64,000 nt of DNA, from NCBI RefSeq assembly GCF_003858655.1, contig NZ_RQXV01000010.1:1-64000 (forward strand), written 5' to 3'. The notes beneath the pieces are model-generated. The model was not told the DNA's origin and made no database searches. It saw nothing but the letters and a program-made list of their open reading frames with translations. Both the position numbers and the translations under genes were made by a program. The DNA is from Amphritea balenae. GTDB taxonomy: Bacteria; Pseudomonadota; Gammaproteobacteria; Pseudomonadales; Balneatricaceae. This document shows, piece by piece, positions 26,081 through 35,158 of the stretch. Numbering within the stretch: the stretch's first letter is position 1; the number at the start of each line of letters is the position of its first letter.

Positions 26081-26205
26081 ATTAGCTTTTATAGCGTAAT
26101 GACTATTTTTTGCTCAATTTTGGGCAGCCATATGGCTTGATGCACCAAGATAGTGATTTTATTGAAGCGTTGATAAATAAATTTAAAGATACAGAAGGCC
26201 GAACG

Positions 26206-27111
26206 ATGGATTATCAATATTTTACTACTGACGTTTTTACCAATAAAAAGTTTAGTGGCGCAGCGATAGCTGTCTTTCCTGATGCCCGTGGCCTGACTGA
26301 CCAAAGCATGCTGCAATTAGCCCGGGAAATTAATCAACTGCAAACAGTATTTGTTGATACCTCCACAACAGCGGAACACCCCAGATTAAAAGTTTTCAGC
26401 CCCCAGGGTGAAGCACCTGTCGGCAGCCACACCAGCGTCGCAGCAGCCCACGTTCTGGCAAAACTAGGCGCCAGCACTGAAGCTCGTGATGCGTTTGTAT
26501 TCGAACACAACTCAGGTTTTATTAAGGCCCATGTCGATAAAGTAGAACAGCAACCTGTATTTACCCAGATATCGCTCAGCACAGTTCCAATCATTGATCA
26601 TTACACGCCAACAGTATCTGAAATTGCGGATATGCTAATGCTGACCATCAATGATATTGAGCAGCTCAGATATAACTCAATGCAGGTTGCAACCGATACC
26701 CGTTATCTCATTGTCCCTCTGCGTAGCCTGAAAGCACTGAAACAGGCTAAATTCAATCTAGCCGCCTGGGGCCGCACCTCCGCCGCCTCTTCTCTGGTTG
26801 AAGAGATACTACTATTCAGCACTGAAACTGAGCAAGACATTGCTAACTTTCACTTTCGTTTAGTTGGCCCTGATATCGCTAACCATTCTAATCCTGCCGT
26901 GGGTAGCGCCATACCTGCTTTCAGCGCTTACCTTTGCGCTGATAAGAAAACCCGTACCGGCACCCACATGTACTCAGTAGAACGGGGCTACTCAGTATCG
27001 CGACAAAGTATTCTGAACGTTGAATTTGATCATAAGGATGAACCAGAGCTAACGGTACGTATAGGTGGAGAAGTCGTCATCTCCACTCAGGGCAGTGTGA
27101 GTGTCGATTAA
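26206..27111 (+). CDS. Diverged PhzF-family isomerase-like protein
   Basis: The 301-aa product starts at MDYQYFTTDVF (26206), with AAGG 8 bases upstream, which matches the PhzF N-terminus (an upstream in-frame ATG gives a non-homologous extension). The two-lobed PhzF fold is recognisable: FSGAAIAVFPDA, the LKVFSPQGEAPVGSH region and NPAVGSAIPAFSAYL. Compared with PhzF, the catalytic Glu45 (NLSE) is replaced by Gln (NQLQ) and Asp208 (EDAATGSA) by Asn (SNPAVGSA), while His74 is kept. It may therefore bind a ligand without the usual isomerase chemistry. No phenazine genes are nearby. Confidence 0.82.
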   Translation: MDYQYFTTDVFTNKKFSGAAIAVFPDARGLTDQSMLQLAREINQLQTVFVDTSTTAEHPRLKVFSPQGEAPVGSHTSVAAAHVLAKLGASTEARDAFVFEHNSGFIKAHVDKVEQQPVFTQISLSTVPIIDHYTPTVSEIADMLMLTINDIEQLRYNSMQVATDTRYLIVPLRSLKALKQAKFNLAAWGRTSAASSLVEEILLFSTETEQDIANFHFRLVGPDIANHSNPAVGSAIPAFSAYLCADKKTRTGTHMYSVERGYSVSRQSILNVEFDHKDEPELTVRIGGEVVISTQGSVSVD

Positions 27112-27129
27112 CCAATGTCAGCTGAATAC

Positions 27130-27157
27130 AAAAAAACGCGCCAGGGGCGCGTTTTTT
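27130..27157. terminator. Bidirectional terminator between convergent genes
   Basis: AAAACGCGCC and GGCGCGTTTT around AGG have A6 and T6 tracts, between the PhzF-like gene and the PhnD-like gene. Confidence 0.93.
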
Positions 27158-27203
27158 ATAGTGACATTTTCTAACGACTTCAGTTTAAAAAGCACTAGCC
27201 GTA

Positions 27204-27950
27204 TTAATCAATAAGCGTATCAATCAGATCGATCATAAACTCAGTCTGCTCGGAGTCCATCGGCTCCCAACTGCTGATACCCATACTTTCAAGAACGCCT
27301 CGACCTTTGTCATTTTCATGCATAGTGAACAAAGCATCCTGCAACGCAGGCACGTGCTCAACCATATCAGGACCAACCAGAAAGCTATGATGCACCACAC
27401 TGATCTGACTGCTAACCAGCACTCTCATTTTGGAGCGAATCAGGTCGGAAAGCTCATCATAGGCATCTTTAAGAAAGAAGCCGGCATCGGAATCGCCATT
27501 AAGAAGGTTCTTAGCCACCACAACATAGCTTGGGTGCTCTTTAATCTGCGTATTGGTTTTATCCAGATCCGCCGATTCCAGCATGATCATACCCATAGTA
27601 TGAACATCCGGGTCATCTGTTGTTGAAATTCGACTGCCAGGCACCAGATCTTCAACTGTATTAATTGAAGATTCGGCATTAACCGCGATCACTGTCTCAT
27701 CTGACTTATCTGCAGGCCGGGCTATCGCTTGGAAGCCAAGCTCCCTTACTAACATAGAGGCATCGTAAGGGTTGGCGTAAATCAGATCGAACTTATTATT
27801 CTGAATATCATCACGCTGTTCATCAAAGCCATCATACAGCTCCAGATGAATACCGGTATCGAGCTGACGCTGTAGCCAGGTGTTAAAAAAATACCAGCCG
27901 GATATATGGTCAGGCGCAAAATCAGGGCTGACCGTTAGGTTATATGTCAT
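27204..27950 (-). CDS. PhnD-like substrate-binding protein without signal peptide
   Basis: The 248-aa protein resembles phosphonate/phosphate ABC binding proteins (PhnD-like): NKFDLIYANPYDASMLVREL, DLVPGSRISTTDDPDVHTMG and VHHSFLVGPDM. It starts directly with the mature-like fold (MTYNLTVSPDFAPDH), with no signal peptide or lipobox, so it should stay in the cytoplasm. It is the last gene of a six-gene minus-strand cluster, 5 bp after the PAS gene, whose end carries its ribosome site (GAGGAG). A cytoplasmic ligand sensor in a signalling cluster is the best inference. Confidence 0.78.
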   Translation of the reverse strand: MTYNLTVSPDFAPDHISGWYFFNTWLQRQLDTGIHLELYDGFDEQRDDIQNNKFDLIYANPYDASMLVRELGFQAIARPADKSDETVIAVNAESSINTVEDLVPGSRISTTDDPDVHTMGMIMLESADLDKTNTQIKEHPSYVVVAKNLLNGDSDAGFFLKDAYDELSDLIRSKMRVLVSSQISVVHHSFLVGPDMVEHVPALQDALFTMHENDKGRGVLESMGISSWEPMDSEQTEFMIDLIDTLID

Positions 27951-27955
27951 GATTT

Positions 27956-28426
27956 CTACTCCTCAGCCAACAGGGTTTTATACAACGCTTCGCTTTCAGA
28001 AATTTTACTGCGCGAAGGTTTTCGTCGGACTGAGGTATAACCCACTAGCTTTCCATTCCGAATGTTCGGAATAACCGTGGCTTTTACCCAGTAATAGGCG
28101 CCATCTTTACGCAGGTTTTTCACAAAACCATGCCATTTGGTGCCCTGTTCAATGGTATCCCACAGGCCCTTAAAGGCTACTGCAGGCATATCCGGGTGTC
28201 GTAGAATATAGTGATTAATACCGATTAATTCCTCTTCGGTATAACCAGACATGTCAATAAATGCCTGATTCGCATGGGTAATAATACCCTGCGGATCAGT
28301 ACGCGACACGATCAGCTTGCCGTCAGGATAAGGAACCTCCCTATCGACAATCTCCGTCGTGCGAGATGTACCATCGAAATACTTTATTTCGACAGTACGA
28401 ATTTCACCAGTGTCTAGATCAGACAT
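27956..28426 (-). CDS. PAS-domain protein, Aer-like
   Basis: The 156-aa product has a short N-terminal region with beta character (about 1-33) and one PAS domain (about 34-130) of the Aer type: GIITHANQAFIDMSGYTEEE, the HYILRHPDMPAVAF motif, and KNLRKDGAYYWVKA. In Aer this PAS binds FAD and senses redox state. No HAMP, kinase, GGDEF or methyl-accepting domain is attached, so the output must go through a partner, plausibly the Roadblock proteins or the PhnD-like protein in the same cluster. Confidence 0.86.
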   Translation of the reverse strand: MSDLDTGEIRTVEIKYFDGTSRTTEIVDREVPYPDGKLIVSRTDPQGIITHANQAFIDMSGYTEEELIGINHYILRHPDMPAVAFKGLWDTIEQGTKWHGFVKNLRKDGAYYWVKATVIPNIRNGKLVGYTSVRRKPSRSKISESEALYKTLLAEE

Positions 28427-28511
28427 ACATACAGCCTTATTCGCTCAGACACCGACCACTTCCCTGGGGTATTTTTCATTACCTGAATACGGTTGTTCTG
28501 ATTTTGCCCGA

Positions 28512-28874
28512 TTAAAGGATCTTACCAATTGCTTCAGCAGCACGTTTAACATCCAGAAAGATCAAACCCAGACGTGCATTTGGCTTAGCGACAACTGTCA
28601 GAACTGAATCCTGATTTGCATGCGTCATCAGAATATAACCCGCATCACCTTTTACCAGCACCTGCTCAAGCTCGCCCCGAGTCAGTTCTTTCGAGGTACG
28701 CTCACCCAGAGACAACATGGCGGCACTCATAGCACCAACACGGTCTTCATCCATACCTGATGGTAACAACGCAGCTATCATCAGACCATCTGTAGAGATA
28801 ACAGCAGAGGCTTCAATATCAGCAGATGTACCGTTGAGATCACTCAAAATTGAGGTAAGCATCTCAGAACGCAT
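28512..28874 (-). CDS. Roadblock/LC7-domain protein (MglB-like)
   Basis: The 120-aa single-domain protein has the Roadblock/LC7 pattern: ADIEASAVISTDGLMIAALL, the helix MSAAMLSLGERTSKEL, then strands GYILMTHANQDSVLTVVA. In bacteria such proteins dimerise and act on small Ras-like GTPases (MglB on MglA). No GTPase gene is present within the window. The protein sits centrally in the six-gene cluster next to a second Roadblock-like protein. Confidence 0.85.
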   Translation of the reverse strand: MRSEMLTSILSDLNGTSADIEASAVISTDGLMIAALLPSGMDEDRVGAMSAAMLSLGERTSKELTRGELEQVLVKGDAGYILMTHANQDSVLTVVAKPNARLGLIFLDVKRAAEAIGKIL

Positions 28875-28928
28875 AGAACACTCCTTAACTAAATTCTCCC
28901 TTACCGGGAGTTGTTATAAACTTTAAAA

Positions 28929-29564
28929 TTAATATTCCAGATAACGACGCGCCAAACATCCCAGTATTTCAGCAAAGGCTTGCTGATTGAGCTTTGGCAT
29001 ATCAGAGATCACCAGACAGAAACGCTGATGACCAATATGAACTACCCAACAACCTATTTGACTTTGACCTGCCGCATTCATAATGCCCCAGGAATCACCC
29101 GCCAATCCCATCTCACCATTAAGCAAACGCTTGTGCCGCTCTTGTAGCGAAATAAGATCGGCCGCCAGCGCAGATAAAGTTTCACTTTGTTCAGCAGAAA
29201 AGCCCGTTGATGAAAGACAGAAACCCTGATCATCTGCCAACAACGCCTTACCTGCGCCCGATAACTGCTTCAGCATATCTGGCAATAGCTCTTCCAACGG
29301 CCCACGATGAATTTCCGGGGGCGCCTCTGTCAGCGCCACAAAGCCCCGATCAAGCAACTGCTGAAATAGCCCCATCGCCTGAACTTCGTCCAGGTCAGCC
29401 AGCTCTGACACCAGTTCTAATGAGTACAGAAGGTCAAAATCGGTCGACAACAATTGCAATAGCAATGCACGGGCATCATCCGGGGTGGGGTTTAACGTTG
29501 CAAAGTAAGCCCCACTGGGCGTAATTGCTATATAGCGAATTGAGTCCTTATTATAATCTCCCAC
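28929..29564 (-). CDS. Protein with C-terminal Roadblock-like domain
   Basis: In the 211-aa product, residues 1-85 form an uncharacterised helical domain starting IRYIAITPSGAYFATLNP, with a DEVQAMGLFQQLLDRGFVAL winged-helix-like segment. Residues about 95-211 follow the Roadblock pattern (GKALLADDQGFCLSSTGF, SETLSALAADLISLQE, GCWVVHIGHQRFCLVIS). It could heterodimerise with the neighbouring 120-aa Roadblock protein. The assignment of the second half is by pattern only. Confidence 0.62.
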   Translation of the reverse strand: MGDYNKDSIRYIAITPSGAYFATLNPTPDDARALLLQLLSTDFDLLYSLELVSELADLDEVQAMGLFQQLLDRGFVALTEAPPEIHRGPLEELLPDMLKQLSGAGKALLADDQGFCLSSTGFSAEQSETLSALAADLISLQERHKRLLNGEMGLAGDSWGIMNAAGQSQIGCWVVHIGHQRFCLVISDMPKLNQQAFAEILGCLARRYLEY

Positions 29565-29667
29565 TTCCCTCTCTCCGGATTTACTACAGAAAATACTTTA
29601 CTGCCCCGGCCATCCATCTGGCCGCTTTTCAATATCCGTTACTACCAGGCACCTGATGACTACCGCG

Positions 29668-30990
29668 CTACTTAAACGCCCCCAGGGCATTCGCCGCAGT
29701 CATAAAAGAAAATACATAACGCTGATTAATTTTAAGAACTTTAACCACCTCAAGCGCTGATAAACTATGACGCCCCCACAAACTATTAATAGTGGTCGCA
29801 TGAGGGATAGCTAACAAACGGTTAAAGTCCAGCTGTCTGGCCAGGCGCAGCGGAGCTTCAGGATCAAGAGTCTTATTCAAACGGCCTTTAGCAGTCCATA
29901 AAGCCAGCTTCCACATCAGTTTGTCACTGGCTTCTATTACCACTTTTGCGCTGCCAATACTGGGCCGATCAACATCAAGATCAGGGCGCACCTTAAGCGT
30001 TAATTCCTGATAGCCAAATCGTGTTAACGCTAATGGCACTAACAGGTCTTCACTGAAATCAAACAAGAAGGCCTTCTGCGCAGGCAGATAAGCCAGCGTA
30101 CCAGGCAACCCCGTTATTTCGACCGGGATATTCTGACTTTCACCTTCAGCAATCACTTCCTGCAAAATCGCCAATAAAGTGGAATCGTCTTTAAAAAACA
30201 CCCGACGGCGCTGATCCGGCTCATACATATTAACGTCCGGAGCATTACCACAACACTCATACACCATCTGATAAGATAGTTTGGCTCTTACTTCGGCAGG
30301 TTTTTTCTCCGGTACTTTATGCTCTACCGGAACAGACTTTGCCTTCACTTTTACTGAGGCTACAGCCGGAGTATCCGACGACACCTCAACGGTTTTATGA
30401 ACCGGTCGACGCTGCGCTTTGACCGTAGCTTTAATACGCGGCGCAGACGCTTTTTTCTCATCTTCCGGTTTATCATCAAGTATAAAACGCTGACGTACCT
30501 GATCTGATTTTTGCGCCCGATCGCTGTTCGTCGATTTATAGTCTGATATAGCCTGACGGCCAGCGGCCAGACGTTTCTGGTAATCCTGAAATGCCCGTTC
30601 GCCATCACTACTCACCGCCCGGGCATTATCCGAATCAGATTGACTGGTCGGAATAAAAGCAGCGATAGCCTGATCAATGGCGGTAATCAGACGCTTTCCT
30701 TCAAGCGGCTTACGTAGCGTAACAAAGCCCTCAAATGACTGTTCAGTCGCGGTAACAGCCACGATTGGCCGGCTATTCTGATATCGCTCCACTACGGGCC
30801 CCACCGAAGGGTGCTCCATGTCGACGATCAATAGCTCGGCGTGTTCGGCAGAGACCAGACTGTAAGATTGCTGATGCTGCATAAAAAACAAGCTGATTGC
30901 TGTTTTAGATTGGGTTTCGAAGCCGACTATCGCAAGATTAATTATGTCGCTCGCAGTCCGTTTGCTAAGTTTTATTTGTGACATCCCCAC
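29668..30990 (-). CDS. Pseudo-receiver protein of the Roadblock cluster
   Basis: The 440-aa product starts at a GTG at 30990 with GGAGAG upstream; an ATG two codons later is possible. Residues 15-115 resemble a response-regulator receiver: LLIVDMEHP (acceptor-like Asp), PIVAVT (Thr) and LRKPL (Lys-Pro). Only one acidic residue (VGFET) stands where the paired acids should be, so phosphorylation is doubtful. A K/A/V-rich linker (about 115-225) leads to a C-terminal domain of about 215 aa that I do not recognise. It is probably a scaffold or output protein of the cluster. Confidence 0.65.
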   Translation of the reverse strand: MGMSQIKLSKRTASDIINLAIVGFETQSKTAISLFFMQHQQSYSLVSAEHAELLIVDMEHPSVGPVVERYQNSRPIVAVTATEQSFEGFVTLRKPLEGKRLITAIDQAIAAFIPTSQSDSDNARAVSSDGERAFQDYQKRLAAGRQAISDYKSTNSDRAQKSDQVRQRFILDDKPEDEKKASAPRIKATVKAQRRPVHKTVEVSSDTPAVASVKVKAKSVPVEHKVPEKKPAEVRAKLSYQMVYECCGNAPDVNMYEPDQRRRVFFKDDSTLLAILQEVIAEGESQNIPVEITGLPGTLAYLPAQKAFLFDFSEDLLVPLALTRFGYQELTLKVRPDLDVDRPSIGSAKVVIEASDKLMWKLALWTAKGRLNKTLDPEAPLRLARQLDFNRLLAIPHATTINSLWGRHSLSALEVVKVLKINQRYVFSFMTAANALGAFK

Positions 30991-31026
30991 AACGACTCTC
31001 CGCCTCTTATTGTTTATATCTTAATT

Positions 31027-31512
31027 TTAATGAAGCGAAAAACTGCCATTACACAGAACCGAGTTCTGCATATTTAATTGCAATAATAAAGAGCTATCAT
31101 TTTGCTCAATTGATAATTTAATTAACTCAAGATCTTCTTGCCTCAACAGAGGCGAACCCTGTTCAACTAAGCGTTCGCGTAGTGCCTGACCCCGGTCTTT
31201 CAACGTCAGGAACAGATCAAGTAGCGCGCCTGTCAGTTCGGCAGCATCATGGCAAAGAATGGATAGATAAACCCGCTGAACGTGACTGCGTAAGTTATTG
31301 GGTTGCGAAGCGACTAAGCGGCTGAAGTGATGCAGAAGTACTGATTTATGAGGACCATCGTATATCAACCCCTTACCTTCTAACGCGGTAAAGAGCGTTT
31401 CTATATTCAACGCATTAAGCCCTTCCAGCTCAGCGTTGAGTTCCCAGCCGGAAACAGCAGCCCAAATTGGTGAATTCACAAACCTGTCCTCTACATTACA
31501 GCAGTTCATCAT
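31027..31512 (-). CDS. Hypothetical protein, first gene of the Roadblock cluster
   Basis: The 161-aa product has no signal peptide or membrane segment and is mostly helical, with leucine-rich amphipathic helices (IETLFTALEGKGLIYD, LTGALLDLFLTLKDRGQAL). No motif is recognised. It is the promoter-proximal gene, 36 bp upstream of the pseudo-receiver gene, so it probably belongs to the same signalling module. Confidence 0.65.
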   Translation of the reverse strand: MMNCCNVEDRFVNSPIWAAVSGWELNAELEGLNALNIETLFTALEGKGLIYDGPHKSVLLHHFSRLVASQPNNLRSHVQRVYLSILCHDAAELTGALLDLFLTLKDRGQALRERLVEQGSPLLRQEDLELIKLSIEQNDSSLLLQLNMQNSVLCNGSFSLH

Positions 31513-31606
31513 TTAATCCGGCATATGACTATAACCAGACTGACTAGTAGTTAACTGATAATATATAAACGTACGTTTAAGTAAATAAAAAAGATTAATT
31601 ACTTAA

Positions 31607-31869
31607 GGAACCTGCGAACAAGCCCCAAGCTTTCTCCGTGGACAGTAAATCAACTTTGTGCGCGAAAGGCAGCGCAACGGAATGACTAGTCCTTTCTAAG
31701 CGGCCTGACAAAGCAGGAAGTTGATTTAATGCCCACCCTCCGGGGCTTACAGAGCGATCCAATTTCTTTATTAACGATTTTCGACAGGCAACCAGCATGC
31801 CTGTAATCGTTGCCTCGAACTTGAAGCGCTCTGTAAGCCTGAGGCGTTTAGGACTTGTTCGCAGGTTCC
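31607..31869. mobile_element. MITE-like element with 16-bp terminal inverted repeats
   Basis: The 263-bp noncoding element is bounded by perfect inverted ends GGAACCTGCGAACAAG (31607-31622) and CTTGTTCGCAGGTTCC (31854-31869). The flanks TTAA and CTAA fit the YTAR targets of IS5-group elements and would be a near-identical duplication. Internal inverted pairs include GGCTTACAGAGCG/CGCTCTGTAAGCC. No transposase is present, so it would move in trans. It sits between the Roadblock cluster and acnB. The 97-codon open frame across it is not believed. Confidence 0.8.
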
Positions 31870-32171
31870 CTAAGCATCGACACATCATACGTATTTAATT
31901 ATCCATTTCACGAATACGAACCAGAAAGATGATCTGTATCATATAGTTGCAGTGCAGCATTCGGTTTCTTCATCAATCAAAAACAATGGTTAGATTCATC
32001 TTCTTAATAGAAAGTAGAAGCTGAGAAACTGTCTACAAATCTAAGCATTAGCCCGCCCTCCCTGATATTCACGCGCTAATTCAAGATCGATAGACGATTG
32101 ATCGATCAGCTGTCAGACCTATACTTACAACAACACTATGCCTGACACAGGTAACAGATGAGGGCTATATC

Positions 32172-34766
32172 GTGCTTGGAACTTACCGTAAACATGCAGA
32201 AGAACGCGCCCAGGAAGGCGTGCCAGCTAAACCTCTGGATGCTGACCAAACAGCAGCCCTGGTAGAGCTAATTAAAAACCCACCAGCTGGAGAAGAAGCC
32301 TTTATTCTGGATCTGTTGGAAAACCGCGTACCAGCCGGTGTTGACCAGGCTGCATACGTAAAAGCAGGCTTTCTGGCCGCCATCACTAAAGGCGAAGCAA
32401 CTTCCCCTCTGGTCAGCAACGTTAAAGCCGTTGAACTGCTGGGCACAATGCTGGGGGGTTACAACATCGAGCCATTAATCGCCGCGCTGGATGATAACGC
32501 ACTGGCTCCGACTGCTGTTAAAGCACTGTCCCACACATTACTGATGTTTGACGCATTCTACGACGTTAAAGATAAAGCAGAAGCGGGTAACGCTGCTGCT
32601 AAGCAGATTATGGAATCATGGGCTGCCGGTGAATGGTTCACTTCCAAGCCTGAACTGGCTGAGAAGATCACTGTTTCAGTATTCAAAGTTACCGGTGAAA
32701 CTAACACCGATGACCTGTCCCCTGCACCTGACGCTTTCACCCGCCCTGACATCCCGCTGCACGCTAATGCGATGCTGAAGATGGAACGTGACGGTATTGA
32801 GCCAATGGAAAACGGCGTTGTTGGCCCTCTTAAGCAGATCGAAAAGATCAAAGCTAAAGGCCACCCTGTTGCTTACGTAGGTGACGTTGTAGGTACGGGC
32901 TCTTCCCGTAAATCTGCAACTAACTCGGTACTTTGGTTCTTCGGTGACGACATCCCTAATGTACCTAACAAGCGTGCTGGCGGTTACTGCTTCGGCAGCA
33001 AGATTGCACCTATTTTCTTCAACACTATGGAAGATGCTGGCGCACTGCCGATCGAGATGGACGTTGAAAAGATGAACATGGGCGACGTTATTGACGTATA
33101 CCCATACGATGGTGTTGCTAAGAACGCTGACACTGGCGAACTACTGTGCGAATTCGGTCTGAAGACTCCGGTTATTCTGGACGAAGTACGCGCTGGCGGC
33201 CGTATCCCTCTGATCATCGGACGTGGTCTGACTGAACGTGCCCGTGAAGCACTGGGTCTGGGTGAGTCTGATCTGTTCCGTAAGCCTGAGCAGCCTGTTG
33301 ATACTGGCAAAGGCTACTCTCTGGCACAGAAGATGGTTGGTAAGGCGTGTGGCGTAGAAGGTATTCGCCCTGGCACTTACTGTGAACCTAAGATGACTAC
33401 CGTCGGCTCTCAGGATACTACTGGCCCAATGACCCGTGACGAACTGAAAGACCTGGCTTGCCTGGGCTTCTCTGCTGACCTGACGATGCAGTCTTTCTGT
33501 CACACTGCAGCTTATCCTAAGCCGGTTGACGTTCAGACTCACCACACTCTGCCAGACTTCATTATGAACCGCGGTGGTGTATCCTTGCGTCCTGGTGACG
33601 GTGTAATCCACTCCTGGCTGAACCGTATGCTGCTGCCTGATACTGTAGGTACCGGCGGTGATTCTCATACCCGTTTCCCAATCGGCATCTCCTTCCCTGC
33701 TGGTTCCGGTTTAGTTGCATTCGCAGCAGCTACCGGCGTTATGCCTCTGGATATGCCTGAGTCCGTTCTGGTTCGCTTCAGGGGCGACAAGCTGCAATCA
33801 GGTATCACTCTGCGTGACCTGGTTAACGCGATCCCTTACTACGCGATTAAGCAGGGTCTGCTGACGGTTGCTAAAGCGGGTAAGAAGAACATCTTCTCTG
33901 GTCGCATCCTGGAAATCGAAGGTCTGCCAGACCTGAAAGTAGAGCAGGCGTTCGAGCTGTCTGATTCTGCTGCTGAGCGCTCCGCTGCGGCTTGTTCTAT
34001 CAAACTGAACGATGCGCCGATCAAAGAGTACCTGACCTCTAACATCACCATGCTGAAGTGGATGATAGATCAGGGTTACGGTGATCCTCGTACCATCGAG
34101 CGCCGTATAGCAGGAATGGAAGAGTGGCTGGCTAACCCAGAACTGATGTCTGGCGATGCTGATGCTGAATACGCAGCTGTGATCGAAATTGATCTGGCTG
34201 ACGTTAAAGAGCCTATCCTGGCCTGCCCTAACGACCCGGATGATGTGAAGTTGCTGTCTGAGCTGTCTGGCGAGAAGATTGATGAAGTATTCATCGGTTC
34301 TTGTATGACTAACATCGGCCACTTCCGTGCTGCTGGTAAGTTGCTGGATGCGGCGGGTACTGCACTGCCGACTCGTATGTGGATCGCCCCACCAACCAAG
34401 ATGGATGCGGCCCAGCTGACTGAAGAAGGTTACTACAACATCTTCGGTAAGGCGGGTGCACGTATGGAAATGCCAGGCTGCTCCCTGTGTATGGGTAATC
34501 AGGCACGTGTAGGCGATAACACGACTGTGGTATCGACTTCTACCCGTAACTTCCCTAACCGTCTGGGTACTGGCGCTAACGTTTATCTGTCTTCTGCTGA
34601 GCTGGCCGCTGTTGCTGCTCTGACCGGTAAGCTGCCGACTGTAGCCGAGTACATGGAATACGCGCTGAAGATCGACAGCATGGCTGAAGATGTTTACCGT
34701 TACCTGAACTTCGATCAGATCAAGACCTATCAGGATGCAGCTTCAAACGTTATCGCATCTGCATAA
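32172..34766 (+). CDS. acnB: Aconitate hydratase B
   Basis: The 864-aa product matches the length and the whole-chain pattern of AcnB, starting from a GTG ([13 protein letters not shown]). An N-terminal HEAT-like domain is followed by the swivel domain (about 160-370) and the catalytic domains. The three [4Fe-4S] ligand cysteines are present: one in [11 protein letters not shown] and two in [19 protein letters not shown] and [16 protein letters not shown] are conserved. It interconverts citrate and isocitrate, and AcnB can also dehydrate 2-methylisocitrate. It is the first of three aconitases within 10 kb. Confidence 0.97.
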   Translation: MLGTYRKHAEERAQEGVPAKPLDADQTAALVELIKNPPAGEEAFILDLLENRVPAGVDQAAYVKAGFLAAITKGEATSPLVSNVKAVELLGTMLGGYNIEPLIAALDDNALAPTAVKALSHTLLMFDAFYDVKDKAEAGNAAAKQIMESWAAGEWFTSKPELAEKITVSVFKVTGETNTDDLSPAPDAFTRPDIPLHANAMLKMERDGIEPMENGVVGPLKQIEKIKAKGHPVAYVGDVVGTGSSRKSATNSVLWFFGDDIPNVPNKRAGGYCFGSKIAPIFFNTMEDAGALPIEMDVEKMNMGDVIDVYPYDGVAKNADTGELLCEFGLKTPVILDEVRAGGRIPLIIGRGLTERAREALGLGESDLFRKPEQPVDTGKGYSLAQKMVGKACGVEGIRPGTYCEPKMTTVGSQDTTGPMTRDELKDLACLGFSADLTMQSFCHTAAYPKPVDVQTHHTLPDFIMNRGGVSLRPGDGVIHSWLNRMLLPDTVGTGGDSHTRFPIGISFPAGSGLVAFAAATGVMPLDMPESVLVRFRGDKLQSGITLRDLVNAIPYYAIKQGLLTVAKAGKKNIFSGRILEIEGLPDLKVEQAFELSDSAAERSAAACSIKLNDAPIKEYLTSNITMLKWMIDQGYGDPRTIERRIAGMEEWLANPELMSGDADAEYAAVIEIDLADVKEPILACPNDPDDVKLLSELSGEKIDEVFIGSCMTNIGHFRAAGKLLDAAGTALPTRMWIAPPTKMDAAQLTEEGYYNIFGKAGARMEMPGCSLCMGNQARVGDNTTVVSTSTRNFPNRLGTGANVYLSSAELAAVAALTGKLPTVAEYMEYALKIDSMAEDVYRYLNFDQIKTYQDAASNVIASA

Positions 34767-34788
34767 CGTTTAAGCAGCCTTAAAAAAC

Positions 34789-34819
34789 CCGCCTGATGGC
34801 GCAATGCTGTTCACTTAAG
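34789..34819 (-). terminator. Terminator sequence, left copy of an inverted 31-bp repeat
   Basis: The sequence starts CCGCCTGATGGCGCAATGC and ends GTTCACTTAAG. On the minus strand the CGCC/GGCG stem runs into a T6 tract. An inverted copy with one difference lies at 41813-41843, beyond acnA. The two copies bracket the acnB-paralogue/acnA pair, each in terminator orientation for the gene that points toward it. Confidence 0.75.
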
Positions 34820-34860
34820 CATTTAAGCTACAGAATGTGGGCTTTAAAAGGGCTTGATAG

Positions 34861-34895
34861 AAAATCCGATGTTGATACCAACATCGGTTTTTTTT
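34861..34895 (+). terminator. Rho-independent terminator of acnB
   Basis: A perfect 9-bp stem CCGATGTTG/CAACATCGG with loop ATAC is followed by T8. Confidence 0.95.
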
Positions 34896-35108
34896 GGTTC
34901 ATCGTCAGTTAGCGGGGTAAGCAGAGGCTACAAAGTGCCATACTTCTCCACCATTGGCGGCAGCCAATGCGAGGAAGCGCAGCCAGCCCTTTTTTGTTAC
35001 AAGAATGTTCCATTGCGCCTGCTGCGTAACACCGACATCTGTTCAGGCTGCACAGAGGTGGTTAGAAAGCCAGGCCCCGAGCCTGAACAGGTTGTCTAGC
35101 CCAGATAC

Positions 35109-35138
35109 AAAAAAAGCCCTGAAAAATCAGGGCTTTTT
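35109..35138. terminator. Terminator of the AcnB paralogue
   Basis: AAAAAGCCCTGA/TCAGGGCTTTTT with an A-rich loop works on both strands. It lies 20 bases beyond the paralogue stop codon. Confidence 0.92.
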
Positions 35139-35158
35139 GTTAGTCACGTTATCTGTGA

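Larger units (their letters stand above)
34767..35158. other. Gap between acnB and its paralogue: terminators and unexplained DNA
   Basis: This 392-bp convergent gap holds three hairpins (34789-34819, 34861-34895 and 35109-35138). Between 34896 and 35105 is DNA with open frames on both strands but no start with a ribosome site and no recognisable product. It might be a decayed insertion; nothing more can be supported. Confidence 0.5.

Noticed and set aside
31595-31888. 97-codon minus-strand frame over the MITE-like element
   Set aside because: It spans both terminal inverted repeats and consists of element sequence; no ribosome site or recognisable protein.
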